NCBI GenBank assembly: GCA_027886175.1
Contig: JAJNNQ010000024.1
Location: forward strand, 30,297,001-30,361,000
Reading direction: 5' to 3'
DNA from: Phylloscopus collybita
Taxonomy: Eukaryota > Chordata > Aves > Passeriformes > Phylloscopidae
DNA length: 64,000 nt
Shown: piece after piece, positions 30,701-41,609 of the stretch
How the letters are laid out: each line of letters starts with the position of its first letter
Numbering within the stretch: the stretch's first letter is position 1
Made by a program: the position numbers and the translations under genes
Notes under the pieces: generated by a model
Told to the model about the DNA's origin: nothing
Databases searched by the model: none
What the model saw: only the letters and a program-made list of their open reading frames with translations

Positions 30701-32963
30701 CCCTGAGTCTGGTGATGTGGGGTGGGACTCATCCCTCTAACACAGCTGCAGAAACCAGCAAGAAATAGTTGCCCTCATGCTGCAGTCCAAATAAGCACAG
30801 TTGGCTGATCATTCAGCTCATTGACGTTCATATCTAAATATAAAGACATATTTTTTTTATGAGAAAATTGCTCCTATTTTTTTTTCCTCTGAAGAAAAAT
30901 ACAACAGAAGTAGTCCCAAGTTTTTCAGCTGCACAGATATAATTATACCACTTAAATTCTCTGATGCAGGGGTGCAGGGAAAATATGACTGCAGAGATCT
31001 GAAGGGTGCTGTTGCTATGGTGCTTTCTGAACTGGGATGTTTCTTGGCTCCTGAAATGTTAAACATTTAAAAAGGCAGCTTATCATCTCAAGTTTTCTTA
31101 AAGAACTACGAGAGCCCATGAGCCAAGATTCTGCATTAACCCTCAGGTGAAGCTGGAAGGAGCTGGTAAGAGATGAGGAGCTACACCGAGCTTGAGAAAG
31201 CTGTGGCCAGTTCTTCCTCCAGCCACCCCACCAACAGAGATGTGGAGAAGGGAAGGGCCACTGAAGTGGCTGTGGCTTCCAGCCCCATGACCTGTCAGGA
31301 GAGGCTGGGACAGCTGTCCTTGCACAGCTGGGTGAAGAGGAGGAGTCCCAGCAGCCCACCAGGGTTTGAAAGAAACCTACCAGAGGACAAACCCTTTTTG
31401 GTGGTGGCAGACAGCACACGGAGCGGGGGGAAAACCATGCAAATTCCTGCTTAGGAGGTTAGGGCCGGCCTTTGGGAAAAGGTGGGGTTTTTCTCCAGGA
31501 AAGTGGTGCAGCACTGAAAGGGATGCTCAGGGAGGCCACAAAAGGTGGTGCACTCTACTTCTGCCAGTGTCTGCTCCAAGCTGCTCCTTGGGCTATAGGG
31601 CCCATCCCATCCCATCCCATCCCATCCCATCCCATCCCATCCCATCCCATCCCATCCCATCCCATCCCATCCCATCCCATCCCATCCCATCCCATCCCAT
31701 CCCATCCCATCCCCATTCCCACAGTCCTGTGCCATTTTGGGGCAGAGAAACAGCCACCCCACTCCGGCTGGGTCCAGGTGCTCCTCTCAGCCTGGCGGTG
31801 GGCGATGCCCTTACCTTCGGGGATTTCTCCGTGGTTCTCGTCCTGGTCCAGCTGCAGGACGCTGGGGTTGAGGCAGCCGTAGGCCTGGCGCAGCAGGCAG
31901 AACATGTTGGCCTGCCAGGGCGGGTGCAGCCGGGCAAAGAAGTGCTGGTACTCCCGGTCCGACAGCGGGCTGCCCGGCACGGACGGCACCGGCGGAGCCA
32001 CCGCGGCCGCCGGCAGGGTCAGCACACCTACGGGACAAAGAGCTGGGCTGGGCTGGGCTGGGCTGGGCTGGGCTGGGCCGGGCCGGGCTGGGCTGGGCTG
32101 GGCTGGGCTGGGCTGGGCCGGGCTGGGCCCGGCAGGGACAGGCGGCGGGGAAGGAAGGAGCGGCCGGCAGGTTGGCCTGCTCCCCTCTGCTGGTGCTGGG
32201 ACAAGCACTTCGGATGCTGGCCTGAAGTCTCCTTCCATCCCCCCTGCCTGCAGGGAGCTGGGGTTAACCAGGGAAAAGGGGAGGGGAAAGAATGCAAAGA
32301 AGGGGAAAAAAAAACCCCAAAAAAGTTTAAAAGTCAGATTTTATTGTGAGCTTGGTCTGGATTGGGTGGAAATGTTTTGATTTTGGTTTTGTTGTTTCCT
32401 TTTTATATGTGTGTGTGTGTGTGTGTTTGTGGGGGGAGGTTGAGGTTTTTTGTGGTGGTTTTTTTTTTTGTTTGTTTTGTTTTGTTTTGTTTTGTTTTGG
32501 GTTTTTTGGGTTGTTTTTTTTTTTTTTTTGGGGGGGTTTTGGTTTTGGTTTTGGTTTTTTTGGAGGGTTTGGGGGCGGAGCAGTATTGATGTGGGTTTTG
32601 TTTGTTTTTCCCCTCAAAAGCTTCAGCCTCCAGAGGCACCCACAATGGTGGTGACTCCCCTGCACCATGCTGTGGGCACACCCGTGTCCGGGGGGACATC
32701 CCTGCATCTCCTCCCTCCCCTCTTTGCCTCTCCTGCTGCCTCTGCACCATCCTCTGTCCCCCAGCCTGGGTCCCCTGCAAGAGCCTGCAGCTGCCCCGGG
32801 GTGAGCAGAGCTGAGGGCTGGCACGGCCTGTGGGCCGAGCGGGTGCTCCTGTGAATGAAGTCCAGCAGGGGCTCCAGCCCCTGGCTGTGAGGTGGCCCTG
32901 CGGGGGCTGTCACTTACTCAGTAGCCAGAGGAGCCACGATGTGTCTGCCACAGGCTTCAGCAT
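21645..32963 (-). CDS. ACRBP: Acrosin-binding protein (proacrosin-binding protein sp32), 10 coding exons
   Basis: ACRBP is a secretory-pathway protein of the sperm acrosome that binds proacrosin and controls its packing and activation. Coding exons: 32918-32963, 31815-32027, 29025-29119, 28811-28913, 28313-28754, 23046-23178, 22691-22870, 22417-22584, 22255-22341, 21645-21773. All phases join cleanly to 532 codons (531 residues; mammalian protein about 540). A signal peptide (residues 1 to about 26, ending AVA) is followed by [31 protein letters not shown] and KRVPC in the N-terminal domain. A divergent Ser/Pro/Thr-rich middle follows (about 153-290). The C-terminal Cys-rich part has [57 protein letters not shown] and VKCNQNKT. 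The Glu/Gln-rich repeats of the mammalian middle are absent. The exon 5 acceptor is the least certain boundary. Confidence 0.93.
22255..22341 (-). CDS. ACRBP: ACRBP exon 9
   Basis: 29 codons, phases 0/0, bounded by ctcaccag and gtgaga. Encodes [20 protein letters not shown] and on to YNER. The Cys spacing matches a Kazal-like half domain in mammalian ACRBP. Confidence 0.95.
22417..22584 (-). CDS. ACRBP: ACRBP exon 8
   Basis: 56 codons, phases 0/0, bounded by ccctttgcag and gtgggt. Includes [19 protein letters not shown] and FEDGDGSGK, matching mammalian LYGGLHMDFWCARLATKGC and FQDGD. Confidence 0.95.
22691..22870 (-). CDS. ACRBP: ACRBP exon 7
   Basis: 60 codons, phases 0/0, bounded by ggatccag and gtaccg. 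Holds [20 protein letters not shown] and KREQCQN, the best conserved Cys cluster of the family. Confidence 0.95.
23046..23178 (-). CDS. ACRBP: ACRBP exon 6
   Basis: Acceptor tttctctgtcag (not the nearer gccctgcag) is chosen because only it restores the frame from exon 5 and gives [17 protein letters not shown], matching mammalian GSLLQLPHTEALLVLCY. Ends GFGDT before donor gtaaag. Confidence 0.94.
23179..28312. other. ACRBP: ACRBP intron 5 (5.1 kb)
   Basis: Largest ACRBP intron. Contains a sense-on-plus CR1 fragment (25490-25825) and otherwise unremarkable sequence. Several open frames of 90-120 codons show no domain. Confidence 0.75.
25490..25825 (+). repeat. CR1 LINE 3' fragment in ACRBP intron 5
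   Basis: Sense CR1 on plus: ggtgccagactcttttcagtggtgcc, ttctacctcaacatcaggaagaac, gaacactggaataggctgcccagagaggtcatggagtctcc, ttggacagaatgatctccaaccctaacagttctgggattctg. Opposite orientation to ACRBP. Confidence 0.92.
28313..28754 (-). CDS. ACRBP: ACRBP exon 5 (variable middle region)
   Basis: 442 nt, in phase 1, out phase 2 (donor GGCAG/gtgagg). Contains [10 protein letters not shown] and [17 protein letters not shown]...DSSW, which match mammalian LSNNVEELLQ and NIQELIRSAQEID...NSYW. Between them lies Pro/Thr/Ser-rich sequence instead of the mammalian Glu/Gln repeats. The acceptor at ctgctgtag keeps the frame. A stronger-looking ccactcag inside the exon would break it. Confidence 0.82.
28811..28913 (-). 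CDS. ACRBP: ACRBP exon 4
   Basis: Acceptor ctcctccacgcag, donor ACAAG/gtatgg. Encodes [20 protein letters not shown], joining exon 3 to give FVKRVPC, the counterpart of mammalian YAKRVLC. Confidence 0.9.
29025..29119 (-). CDS. ACRBP: ACRBP exon 3
   Basis: Bounded by tatctctag and gtaagg. Encodes [20 protein letters not shown] and [11 protein letters not shown], with Cys positions as in mammalian AVCS...FCQFTHYRC. Confidence 0.95.
29485..29655 (-). repeat. CR1 LINE 3' end in ACRBP intron 2
   Basis: The plus strand shows the reverse complement of the CR1 terminus: agagaatcagagaatggtttggtttggaagggtctttatagatcatcaagttcc ... accaggttgttcaaagacccatccagcctgg. Same orientation as ACRBP. Confidence 0.9.
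31601..31710. repeat. (CCCAT)n pentanucleotide microsatellite, 22 perfect copies
   Basis: 110 bp of exact cccat repeats on plus. On the transcribed ACRBP pre-mRNA this is (GGGAU)n, G-quadruplex-competent. It lies about 100 bp downstream of ACRBP exon 2. Confidence 0.98.
31815..32027 (-). CDS. ACRBP: ACRBP exon 2
   Basis: 213 nt, phases 1/1, donor GAAG/gtaagg. Encodes the end of the signal peptide and [38 protein letters not shown], matching mammalian SPLSPTEYERFFALLTPTW and LVQLDQYENHG. The acceptor cccgtag follows directly on a GGGCT-type repeat, so several AGs precede it. Confidence 0.94.
32041..32132. repeat. (GGGCT)n pentanucleotide microsatellite
   Basis: About 18 copies of gggct with a few gggcc variants on plus, ending 14 bp from the acceptor edge of ACRBP exon 2. 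The G-rich strand is the template strand of ACRBP. Confidence 0.97.
32404..32576. repeat. G/T-only simple-repeat tract in ACRBP intron 1
   Basis: About 170 bp containing (TG)n, (TTTTG)n, T15-16, G7 and (GGTTTT)n with almost no A or C on the plus strand. Strand-asymmetric low-complexity DNA, upstream of the two pentanucleotide arrays in the ACRBP direction. Confidence 0.95.
32918..32963 (-). CDS. ACRBP: ACRBP exon 1 (start codon, signal peptide)
   Basis: ATG at 32963-32961, then [14 protein letters not shown] and a split Ser codon, donor CTGA/gtaagtg. Chosen because it joins exon 2 in phase to form a single hydrophobic leader ending AAAVA. The ATG sits in a GC-rich stretch without a strong Kozak purine check. 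Confidence 0.85.
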
Positions 32964-34260
32964 CGCGGAGCTGCTCGGTGGCCGGCTGGGAGGCACTCAG
33001 GCACCGAGGCGGGCAGACGCAGCAGGCCGGAGCCCTCGGGCTCTGCCCTTGGCAACGGTGGAACCACCCCCCGGCCATGGCAGCGCCCGCAGAACCCGAC
33101 AGTGGTGTCACCCTGGGGCTGGGGAGGGGCCCAGGGGACACGCCGGGCTCATGGGGACGAGGAGGAGCGGGAGCCAAACCGGGAGTTTCTCCCTCTGGTG
33201 GGAGGGACGACCCACAACAGCATCTGAGGCCTGGCCAGGCTAACCTGAGGCTGAGGGGACCCCAAACGTGGTACCCACGGGGTGTCTTAAACCCCAAACT
33301 GTGTCATGGAGGGGGAAAGGAGGCGACATCCGTCCCATCTGCAGGGGTTTCAGGAGCACCCCGTGCCCTGCCAGGAATGTCCCGGCAGCAGCTTGCTTCG
33401 GGATGTGCTGGGAAGCCGGCTGGATCTCTCCCAGGCAGACACGCCACTATCTGAACTCCCGGGGAGCCAGGAGAGCACCGGCTGGTCCTCCCCTGCTTCT
33501 GGCACAGGTGAGCACCTCTCTGGGCACAGTAAAGCCTTCCCAGGAAAAAGCAGGAGGACTGCTGCCGGCAAAAAGGGTTTAGGGGCCACCGGAGCAGAAG
33601 TGCCCAGAGCCCTAAGGACTGATTCTGAAGGAGACCCACAGCCGTGCCCATTTCTTAATGCTGACCCCCCTGAAGTGCAGGGACACGTTGACCCTCGGGT
33701 GCTCCCCGTGGATCGCAGCTGCCTCCCGCAGCCGGGCACCTTCTGATGCGGGAGGGAAAGGCACGGCCACAAACGGCAGGGGAGAGCAGCTGGCAGGCAG
33801 GAAAAGGCCTGGCACAGCAGCCCCGGGAAGTGCAGGCGTGAGCAGGGCTCCGGCTGGCACAGCAGCCCCCGCCTGGCACCCCTGGCTCTGCGGAGCCCGG
33901 CGGAAGCAGGGAGGAGCTGCGGGCCGGGCGGGCCAGCAGGGTGCTGCTCCTGCCGCAAATCCTGCGGGATCCCGGCGGCTCTGCTGCCTGGAGCAGCTGC
34001 AGAGCGCGCTGCGGATGCTGCGGCTGCGAGGCTGGCACATCGCCTGCCGGTGCCCCGTGGCCATTCAGCCTCTCCAGGTGAAAGCTCAAATCGCTCCAGT
34101 CTGTTCAAAATGTGCCCGGTAACAGCACAAAGCGCTGCGGGGCCCGGCAGGAGACCAGCCAGCTTGCTCTGAGATGGCTTGTTGGAAAGCAGCTTTTCTG
34201 AGAAAGCCTGACCATTTAAAAACAGCGCTGAATTCTGAATGTTTTTGCAGCTCTTTAGAA
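32964..34260. promoter_or_regulatory. GC-rich region upstream of ACRBP
   Basis: About 1.3 kb of GC-rich sequence (densest 33680-34020) directly 5' of ACRBP. It plausibly holds its promoter and 5'UTR. Long overlapping open frames on both strands here are chance products of composition. No TATA element is evident. Confidence 0.4.
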
Positions 34261-34594
34261 AAAACAATGATCAGGAGAGGTGTTTTGTTTTTTTTTTCCA
34301 GCTAGCTCTTGCTACTCATATTAAAACAGGCAACCCTGCTGGAGGTTGCGTATTTTGGGCAGTTCTCGTCTTCCATTACTTAGCTTGAGGCATACTGCTT
34401 ATTAGCGGATTTTAGACAATTGCAGGGCCTTCAGCTCCCTGGCTCTGTTAATCACCTCCACTCCTCTGCAACAAAGGAGCCGAGGCTGAGCTCTGTCACC
34501 CTGATTGAGCAGCTTCCCGGAGAGGTTCAGTGCAGACCTCGATGGCTGATGGCAGTGTGGGACTAAGGAAAGCACACTGATGTGGCGTGTCACA

Positions 34595-34812
34595 GAAGCA
34601 TAGAACCAGAGAATCACAGACTCAGAGAATGGTTTGGGGTGGAAGGGACCTTAAAGATCATCCAATTCCAACCCCCCTGCCACGGACAGGGACACTTTCT
34701 ACTAGACCAGGTTACTCAGGGCCCCATCCAACCTGGCCTTGAACGAGGGATGGGGCAGGCACAGCTTCTCTGGGCTGTGCCACACAGTGTTACTGATATT
34801 TGGCAGGTGCTG
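34595..34812 (-). repeat. CR1 LINE 3' end
   Basis: The plus strand reads agaaccagagaatcacagactcagagaatggtttggggtggaagggaccttaaagatcatccaattccaacccccctgccacggacagggacactttctactagaccaggtt, the classic reverse complement of the CR1 terminus. Well preserved, hence fairly young. Sense on minus. Confidence 0.96.
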
Positions 34813-37800
34813 GTCACACGGCCTGTGTCTTCATGTGCCAGCAAGAGATTTATGGCAAATGAGAAGAGGAAACAAGGAGGAATGCAAAAAAAGGGGGACC
34901 TGTCAAAGGAGCCCCCCTTGGTTGCTGCTCTGGTAGCAGTGCCTGTGGGGAGCTATTTTTTTATTTGGAAAGGATATGAGGACATGTTGGCTGGCTGGCA
35001 CTTCTCATGCACTGTGGCACATCCTGGACTTGGTTCAGGTTGTCAGAATCCTTCAGAAAAGTCACAGTCCACAAGTGGACTCTCTGGAAGCCAGCGAGTC
35101 TCTGGCATGCACCCAGCAGGGTTGGGAGGCTGCGAGAGCAGGAGGCAGTGCTGTGCTGTTTGATGAGGTGTGTGCCAGCTGGCTGTGGGGCACCTGCATT
35201 TCAAGTCTCTGCAAAACAGAAGTCATCTCTGGGGGAGGGAAGAGGAGGGGAGGAACAGTGACTTGTACACGATGCATCAGTGCTGCAGGCTGGGGGAAGT
35301 CTACTCCCTACTGCTGCATCAAGCAATTATCCTTGTCAGCAATGCGGAGCACGGGGGTGATGTTAATTCTGTATTTTCTGATTTCTGAGGGCTCGCTCGG
35401 CACCTTCAAGGCTCTGCCCTCCATGGTGCATTACGAGCCCTGTCGTTTGTGCAGTGAAGCAGATTTGCACCCTTGTTTTCAGGGCTGCCACAAAGCAGAG
35501 TTTCCTGCAGCCAGCGTTCCTGTGCCAGCTGAGGGACACAGCTGTAACCCCTACAGAGCTACAGAGTGCCCGAGCCAGCAGCAGGGAGCTGTAACAGCGG
35601 GACAGGAACTCACTGGAGTGCTGTTTTCCATCCAATTGCATGTCAACCCTGAGCTTTGTAAGAGCCTGTCTGGTTTGGGAGGGACCACCCTTCAGCAGAT
35701 GAGCTCCTCTTCCTTGTTGTTGTCTCAGATACTTCAGCTATTTCTCAGCATTTTCCGTGCTGCATGTTCCACCACAAACAGCAGCAGCAGCAATGACTGA
35801 AAACCTCTTGGAAACTCAAAGACCGTGGCTCACAGGCCCTGTGTCAGCACAGTGAGTTAAACTGGGGGGTTTGGGGTAGGGAGAGGATGTCTGGTCAGCT
35901 CAAAACCCCATAAAGATGGAGGCCACAAAGATTAGGTGTGAATTTCAGGGACTTGTTAAGCAGCATCCCCAGGAAGTACATGTCTTAAATAATTTGAAAT
36001 GTAAGCAGAGATGATAGAAAAATGCTTCCAAACCCACGTGTATGTGTGTTGCTAGAAATTAAACAGCAGGCTGCTTAGGGAGGAGGCCACGAGCAGTTCT
36101 GCTTGTGAGGATGTTGGGGTGGTCTCAGGAAGGGCTCGACAGAGCCCCCAAGACTCGCCAGGTTGTGCATTCCTTGGAGAGCCCCAAAGGAAGGTGTGAC
36201 ACCTCCATTTAGTAAAACACACCCCTAAAGGAGCAGGTAGGGAAGGGGGACACTCGCTCCAGTCACACAGAGTTGGACAGTCCAGAGGAGCCCCTCAGCA
36301 GAGGGGACAGCCCAGAGCCATCAGACAGCAGGCAAGCAAATATCCCCTTCCAGTTCAGCACTAACTCTTCCGAAGACTCCTCCAAGATCCCAGTGCTGAC
36401 CCCCATGGGAAGGGCTGTAGGTACCAGCCCATGCAGAGCAGGGCACAGATGCCCATCTCCACAGACAAAAGCACCTGGGAGTGTTGTGATTCGAACCAAA
36501 ATTCTCTGAATTGCTGACTTTATTCACAGGTTAAATCATCTTCATTCTGCATTTTTATTTTATTTCAGTGGGTTTACTGTCATTGGCTTGAGAGCTATGC
36601 GAATATGCTGATAAATATAGACTTTACATTAAAATTGGCACTCTTTTTAACCTGGTACATATGTTAATCTATTCACATTTGTACAAGCACCGCACAGTTA
36701 TAACGTGAATTAATTCAAATACTTAATTTACATTTTATTTTGTTAGGAAATTGTGAATGAAGCATTTTTTTACTTGACATTTAGAAAATGGAATATTTAA
36801 TTGATTGCAAAAACAGCATTTAAAAATGGTTTCTTGAATTATTAATGCAAACTAAAATGGAGTGGATACATAAAAGCCCGCTTGAACAAACTGCTGTAGT
36901 CTTTTTAGGCAGGTTTGTTTCATGCAAGAACAACCTGACCCAACCACAATTTTTTCCCTAATGCGAGCAGGGGCTTGGAGTACAAAGCTCCAGAGAAGTT
37001 TCTTCCCTCCTCAATCTTTCTGTGGTGAGTAAATGGGTTCTTCCAATGACTGCATCATTCAGGTTTTTGGAGCGAGGAAATCTCAGGGTCTCACACTTCT
37101 TTTCCTTACTTGTTGTCAATGTGTAAAAGATAATTCCTTTCCTACTCCCAGATGGGGTTTCAGTTTTGAATGAGTTGCTTCTTCAACGGCAGCAACCCAG
37201 CCCACTGAGATTAAATTGCACACCTGCAAAAACAGACCGGAGTGGACACCTTGCTGAACATTTCTTTCACACCAAGATGTAGGAGCTTAGTGTTTGTCAC
37301 AGCTTTGCCTGTCCTTTAGCCTTGGGCACAAATGTGCTTTTTTTAAAACTAACACTCCTAGCTTCTTTTATGTATTCAGAAAAAATAAACATAAATTAGC
37401 ATAAATTAATCAAGATGTTTGACTATTTTTATAGAGGAAATTCATTTTATTGGATAAAAACAGCTATATTTCTTCTGATACTGTAACTAATAGGAAGCAG
37501 AGTTGGAGAAACTTCCTTCAGTTGTCTTTGCAAAGAAAGGTAGGACATTTCATTTCCTTCTATAAGTCTTTAACTCTTTCAGTGCTGCAGTCTCCCTTGC
37601 CTACTGCCAGCTCTTCAGAGCAGATGTTGCCACTCAGGCTTTCAATGTCTTCACACTGGCAGGGAGAAAGTAGAGCTGTGGCTGATTATAAAAAGCGGAA
37701 CAACTCAGAAATTTTCAACCCAGCCAGGTCTGGGAGGAGATGGGCTTGTGTTCAGTCTGTATGGGCAAGCTGTCTCTTGGGAATGTCTTCCACTGCCAGC

Positions 37801-40755
37801 TTGAGACCTCTGGCCCGATCTGGGCAACATTTGAATTGAATGTACATGGTGGTGGGAGAGTGTCCACCACACATCTCTGAGTGGTGGTTAGGTAAGTAGC
37901 ACCTGAAGAGTGCTTCAGGAAAGGCTGGGTGTGGCTGAGCTGTGGGGTGAATTCATTCAAAAGCAGGAGAGGAAGGAGGTCCCACTGGTGGAAGGGGACA
38001 GTTGTGGCCGGGATGGTTTCCATGCACATGGTGCACGTCTGCTCGTGGGGAAGGGGAATACTTTGCTGAACATCCTCGTCAGCACATTTGCCCAGCTACT
38101 CTCAGGAATGATGCCCACAGATGGGGCAATTAAAGTGGGAAAGATAAATTGGTCCTTTGTGTGCATGACCAATTATTATTAATAAATGGGCTTAACAAGG
38201 CTGCAAAATTCTTCCCTCTTGTCACGCTCTGTGGCTCCAGCCTCCTGAAACTCAGACTTGACTTCACTCATCAACTAGGATATTTCCAATCACTCTAAAA
38301 GGGCAATTTCTCCAGCACCATTTTAGAAAGTGTTTATGTTGCACTGACAGCTGTTCCAGGAAATCTGCAAGCTAGCCAGTTCTGTAAGGGAGTTCATGAT
38401 TACTTTAACTGAGAATATCCCTGCTTTAAGCACTTCGATTCTAGGAGAAGTAAACTTCTCAGATCTCATTACCACTACAGTGACCCAGGTAGCTATTAAC
38501 AAGGATCTTAAAAAAATTTTTTTTTCAAGTAATTTTTGACAGATTTTTTTGGCTACTTCCCATCAAACTGATTTTATTTTGTTGACCTGGATTTCTTGCT
38601 TGTTTTAGAGAGAAGAAATTTATTTCCCTGCTGTTCCAGTTTTTCACATCTGGACTGTTGTGGCAGCTTTCTTGACATCATTAAGGACCAGAACAGAGCT
38701 GGCTCTTTTCCAGCCTTGTAGGTTTTCCCAAACAGTCCAGAGTCTGACAGAGATCAACCCACAGATGCCTCTGGGTGGCTTTCACAGGACGACAAACACC
38801 ATTTATTGAGGACCAATGATCAAAAAAGTCTTTGCCCCAAGAGGTGCCATTTAAAACCTTCCTTACTGTTTGCCTAGGAAGTACACCATCCCCATATGAC
38901 ACCAGCACCAACACAGAATAAATATTTACAGAACACTTCCCCTCCTCTCATTACAAACAATTCTGCTATCTGCAGTCAGTAATGGACAAGTGCCATGTTC
39001 AATTATGTCAAAAACAAAAGGCATTCTAAAAAAAGCTGCTCATGTTTCCAGCCTTGTCACTTACAGGCTTTGTTCCCACTGGCTTCATTTTTGTACTTTG
39101 TATTTTCTAGCTCCTACTGGTTCTTTTCCTCCTCTGGAGATTAAATATTGCACAGCTATTGCCCTTATTCCCTCTCTTCCAAGGTTAGCTTTTAATGTGC
39201 TTTCGTTTGCATTTATACTTGCAAGCCACTTAAAAATGCCCAGGTTTTATCCAAATTTTGGTCTAAATTGTCTCACTATGCAAGCCAGAGCATTTCCTCA
39301 GTGGCAGCAGAAGTCCCTGGAATGCTCCTTGCTGCTGCTAGTGCTTCAAACACCTCTCTGGCCCACAGTTCCTGTAGAGCTTGCTGCTAATGCTGGCCAT
39401 TAAATCCTGTATCTTATCCATCAAAACCAAGCTACTTGGAGCAGTTTCCATCCTTCATTACCCCTGCACTCTGCCCAAAGCCCATCTTCCACTTCAGACC
39501 ACATCCACCCTTTCTTCTGTCAGCTGAGCACCAGTTGATGTCTGAGTAACCCCCAGTTGAGGAGATCAGTTCTCCTGCCACAGCCTGTTCACCCACTGGA
39601 TTGTGGCAGAGTCTTTGTTACTAAAACCATACCAGAGACACAGCCAACACCTTCCAGAACTTGCGTCACCTCTGTTTAGGAAAGGAAGCCCCAGGAAGTG
39701 GTGTAATACAATCTGGGCATCAAGATTCAGACTGTGGCAGGGGTACCACAAACCATATAAGCCACAGCCTGGGCAAGAACTCATCCTTTTTTCTGTGCAG
39801 AATGAACAGAAAAACAGAATGAGCATCCCTCCTTGGGGCAAAAGCAAAGACTGACTCAGTGCTAACTCACTTGAACAGAAAACACCACCAGCTTCTGAGC
39901 TGATGGCTGCCAGGGTCGCCATGGAATGACAAGGCAGGAGTAGCACTGATCTTAACCCACACTGTCCTCTGAAGCCAAGCAGAGCTTTGGCTTCATAACT
40001 AAATGAGCAAAATCCTCCATGGGTCCTCACACAAGTTATCTGGGTGAGGAAAGCATTCCATGTTTCAGGTGGAAGGCTTAAACCTTCCTGAGGAGCAGAC
40101 CACAAGGAGGAAGACTTGGTTTGTCAGTCTCCAGGCTGTGCCAATGGAATTGATAAAGAGGAACTTCAGTACAGGCCACCTCCTCGGAGTTACCTGCAGA
40201 CACTGCAGACCTTCAGGAATTGTTTTGGAGCCTAACGTTATGTTAGTCACAGCAGCTGGAGCTCCTGGCAACAAGGTGATTGTGACCTACTAGGAAGCAA
40301 GCTATCAAGGTGTTTGGAAAACCTACCCAGCTTCTTGGAGACAAGTGGTTTGTCCTGATGGCTTATTCTCTCAGCTGTGCTGCACAACAGACAGCGAGGG
40401 TTGGCCTCTGCCCCCTCCACTCCCCCTCATTTAAGAGAAGGCAACTGATGAAGTAAATGATCAAACAACAGTGGGAATAAGTGTTCCCCTTTTGTGAGGG
40501 CACGACTGCAGGGGCAGGTATTTTTCACAGCCACCAGAAAGCTCAGTAGCTTTCTGCAAGTACATTAGGTACATTTTCAAGCCTGCCTCATGCAGAATGT
40601 CCCTTTTTAGTCACAGGATTGCTACATGAAAAAGCTGTACCACATTCACCATTTACAATAAAAGCAGAGCTAAGAGCAAAAGAAAAACTAGAGAGACAAT
40701 TGCCGCAGTTTATTTTGGAGGTGACATCAAGGCAAACAGAGTGTTTGTTTCAATG
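34813..40755. other. ACRBP-ING4 intergenic region
   Basis: About 6 kb with no supported gene. It includes a markedly AT-rich stretch at 36510-36900 (own finding) and a T-rich patch at 38510-38525. Open frames of up to 274 codons (34976-35800) have no recognisable domain and stop codon scarcity explains them. Confidence 0.5.
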
Positions 40756-40758
40756 AAT

Positions 40759-40764
40759 TTTATT
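40759..40764 (-). terminator. ING4: ING4 poly(A) signal (candidate)
   Basis: AATAAA on the minus strand (tttatt on plus), 0.8 kb downstream of the ING4 stop codon and the first good signal seen there. Sets the likely transcript end near 40740. Confidence 0.5.
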
Positions 40765-41569
40765 TTAATTCTGTATTATACAAATGGGATCTGAATCCCA
40801 AACTTCCCACCATCAACATAACGGAGGAGCACCACTACACAAGAGGAAGCAGAATTTTGAAGCCGGAAGACAGACTGGACCAAGCCGTTTCTCCCCACGT
40901 GGTCAGAAACTCTTCCTCCTTCACACAGTGTGCTTCCCAGACCAGCAGGTTTACCCCAGGAATAAGAGACAAAGCTAGCTCTAAACACTCCCTCTGCCTC
41001 CTCCTCTCCCCAACAAAAGAGGCTGCTCAATGCCAGCAGTGGAATGGTTAAAGACAGGGAGCACATCAGGTTTTCAGTCTCTCAACCAGCCCACTAGATT
41101 AAGAAGTAGCTTGGTTACTCCCTCTCTCCTGAAAAAGATCCAGGAAAATGAATGACCTAAAATGCTGAAGACTTACCTCCTTTCCTTCCCCCATCCCATA
41201 GCCTTGTTCTCTAAGCAGAGAATAGGCAATGAACTCTGAGGAGGCTGAAGGAAAGCCAAGGAAAATCAGGGGCTACCTGAATCCCTGGGAATCTGGTGGC
41301 TACCCTGGTGCCCTCATTCATTCCCTTTGAGGTTCAGAGACCTGTTTGGAATAGTACACAGAGAGGGCCTCCCTTAAGGACTCAGAAGCAACCAGGGATA
41401 CAGAACACACAGGAACCACCGTGAGGGTACACACCATTCCAGGGATGGCCCAAACCACAAACAGGGCAAGACTTCCCTTCAGCCAAGGCCCCGAGGGCTG
41501 GGGGAACTGGGACGAGGCCCTGGCAGGGGGAAGAGAGCTCCTGCAGCAGCACTGAGGTCTCATGTGAAT

Positions 41570-41609
41570 TTACTTCTTCTTCCTCTCCTGGGAACAGCGA
41601 GGGCAGAAC
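41570..41609 (-). CDS. ING4: ING4 exon 8
   Basis: Acceptor ttctaacag; encodes [12 protein letters not shown] and TAA. Supplies the last two zinc-binding Cys of the PHD finger. Confidence 0.97.

Larger units (their letters stand above)
29120..31814. other. ACRBP: ACRBP intron 2
   Basis: 2.7 kb intron holding a same-strand CR1 fragment (29485-29655) and the (CCCAT)n array (31601-31710). No further exon was recognised. Confidence 0.75.

Noticed and set aside
31601..31710. Interstitial telomere repeat
   Set aside because: The unit is CCCAT, five bases, not CCCTAA.
31366..32380. Plus- and minus-strand frames of over 200 codons with Ser-His-Pro-Ile or Trp-Asp-Gly-Met repeats
   Set aside because: They are translations of the (CCCAT)n and (GGGCT)n microsatellites joined to ACRBP exon 2.
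33350..34267. 305-codon minus-strand frame and 154-codon plus-strand frame upstream of ACRBP
   Set aside because: Overlap on opposite strands in GC-rich promoter-type DNA; Ala/Arg/Gly-rich without motifs.
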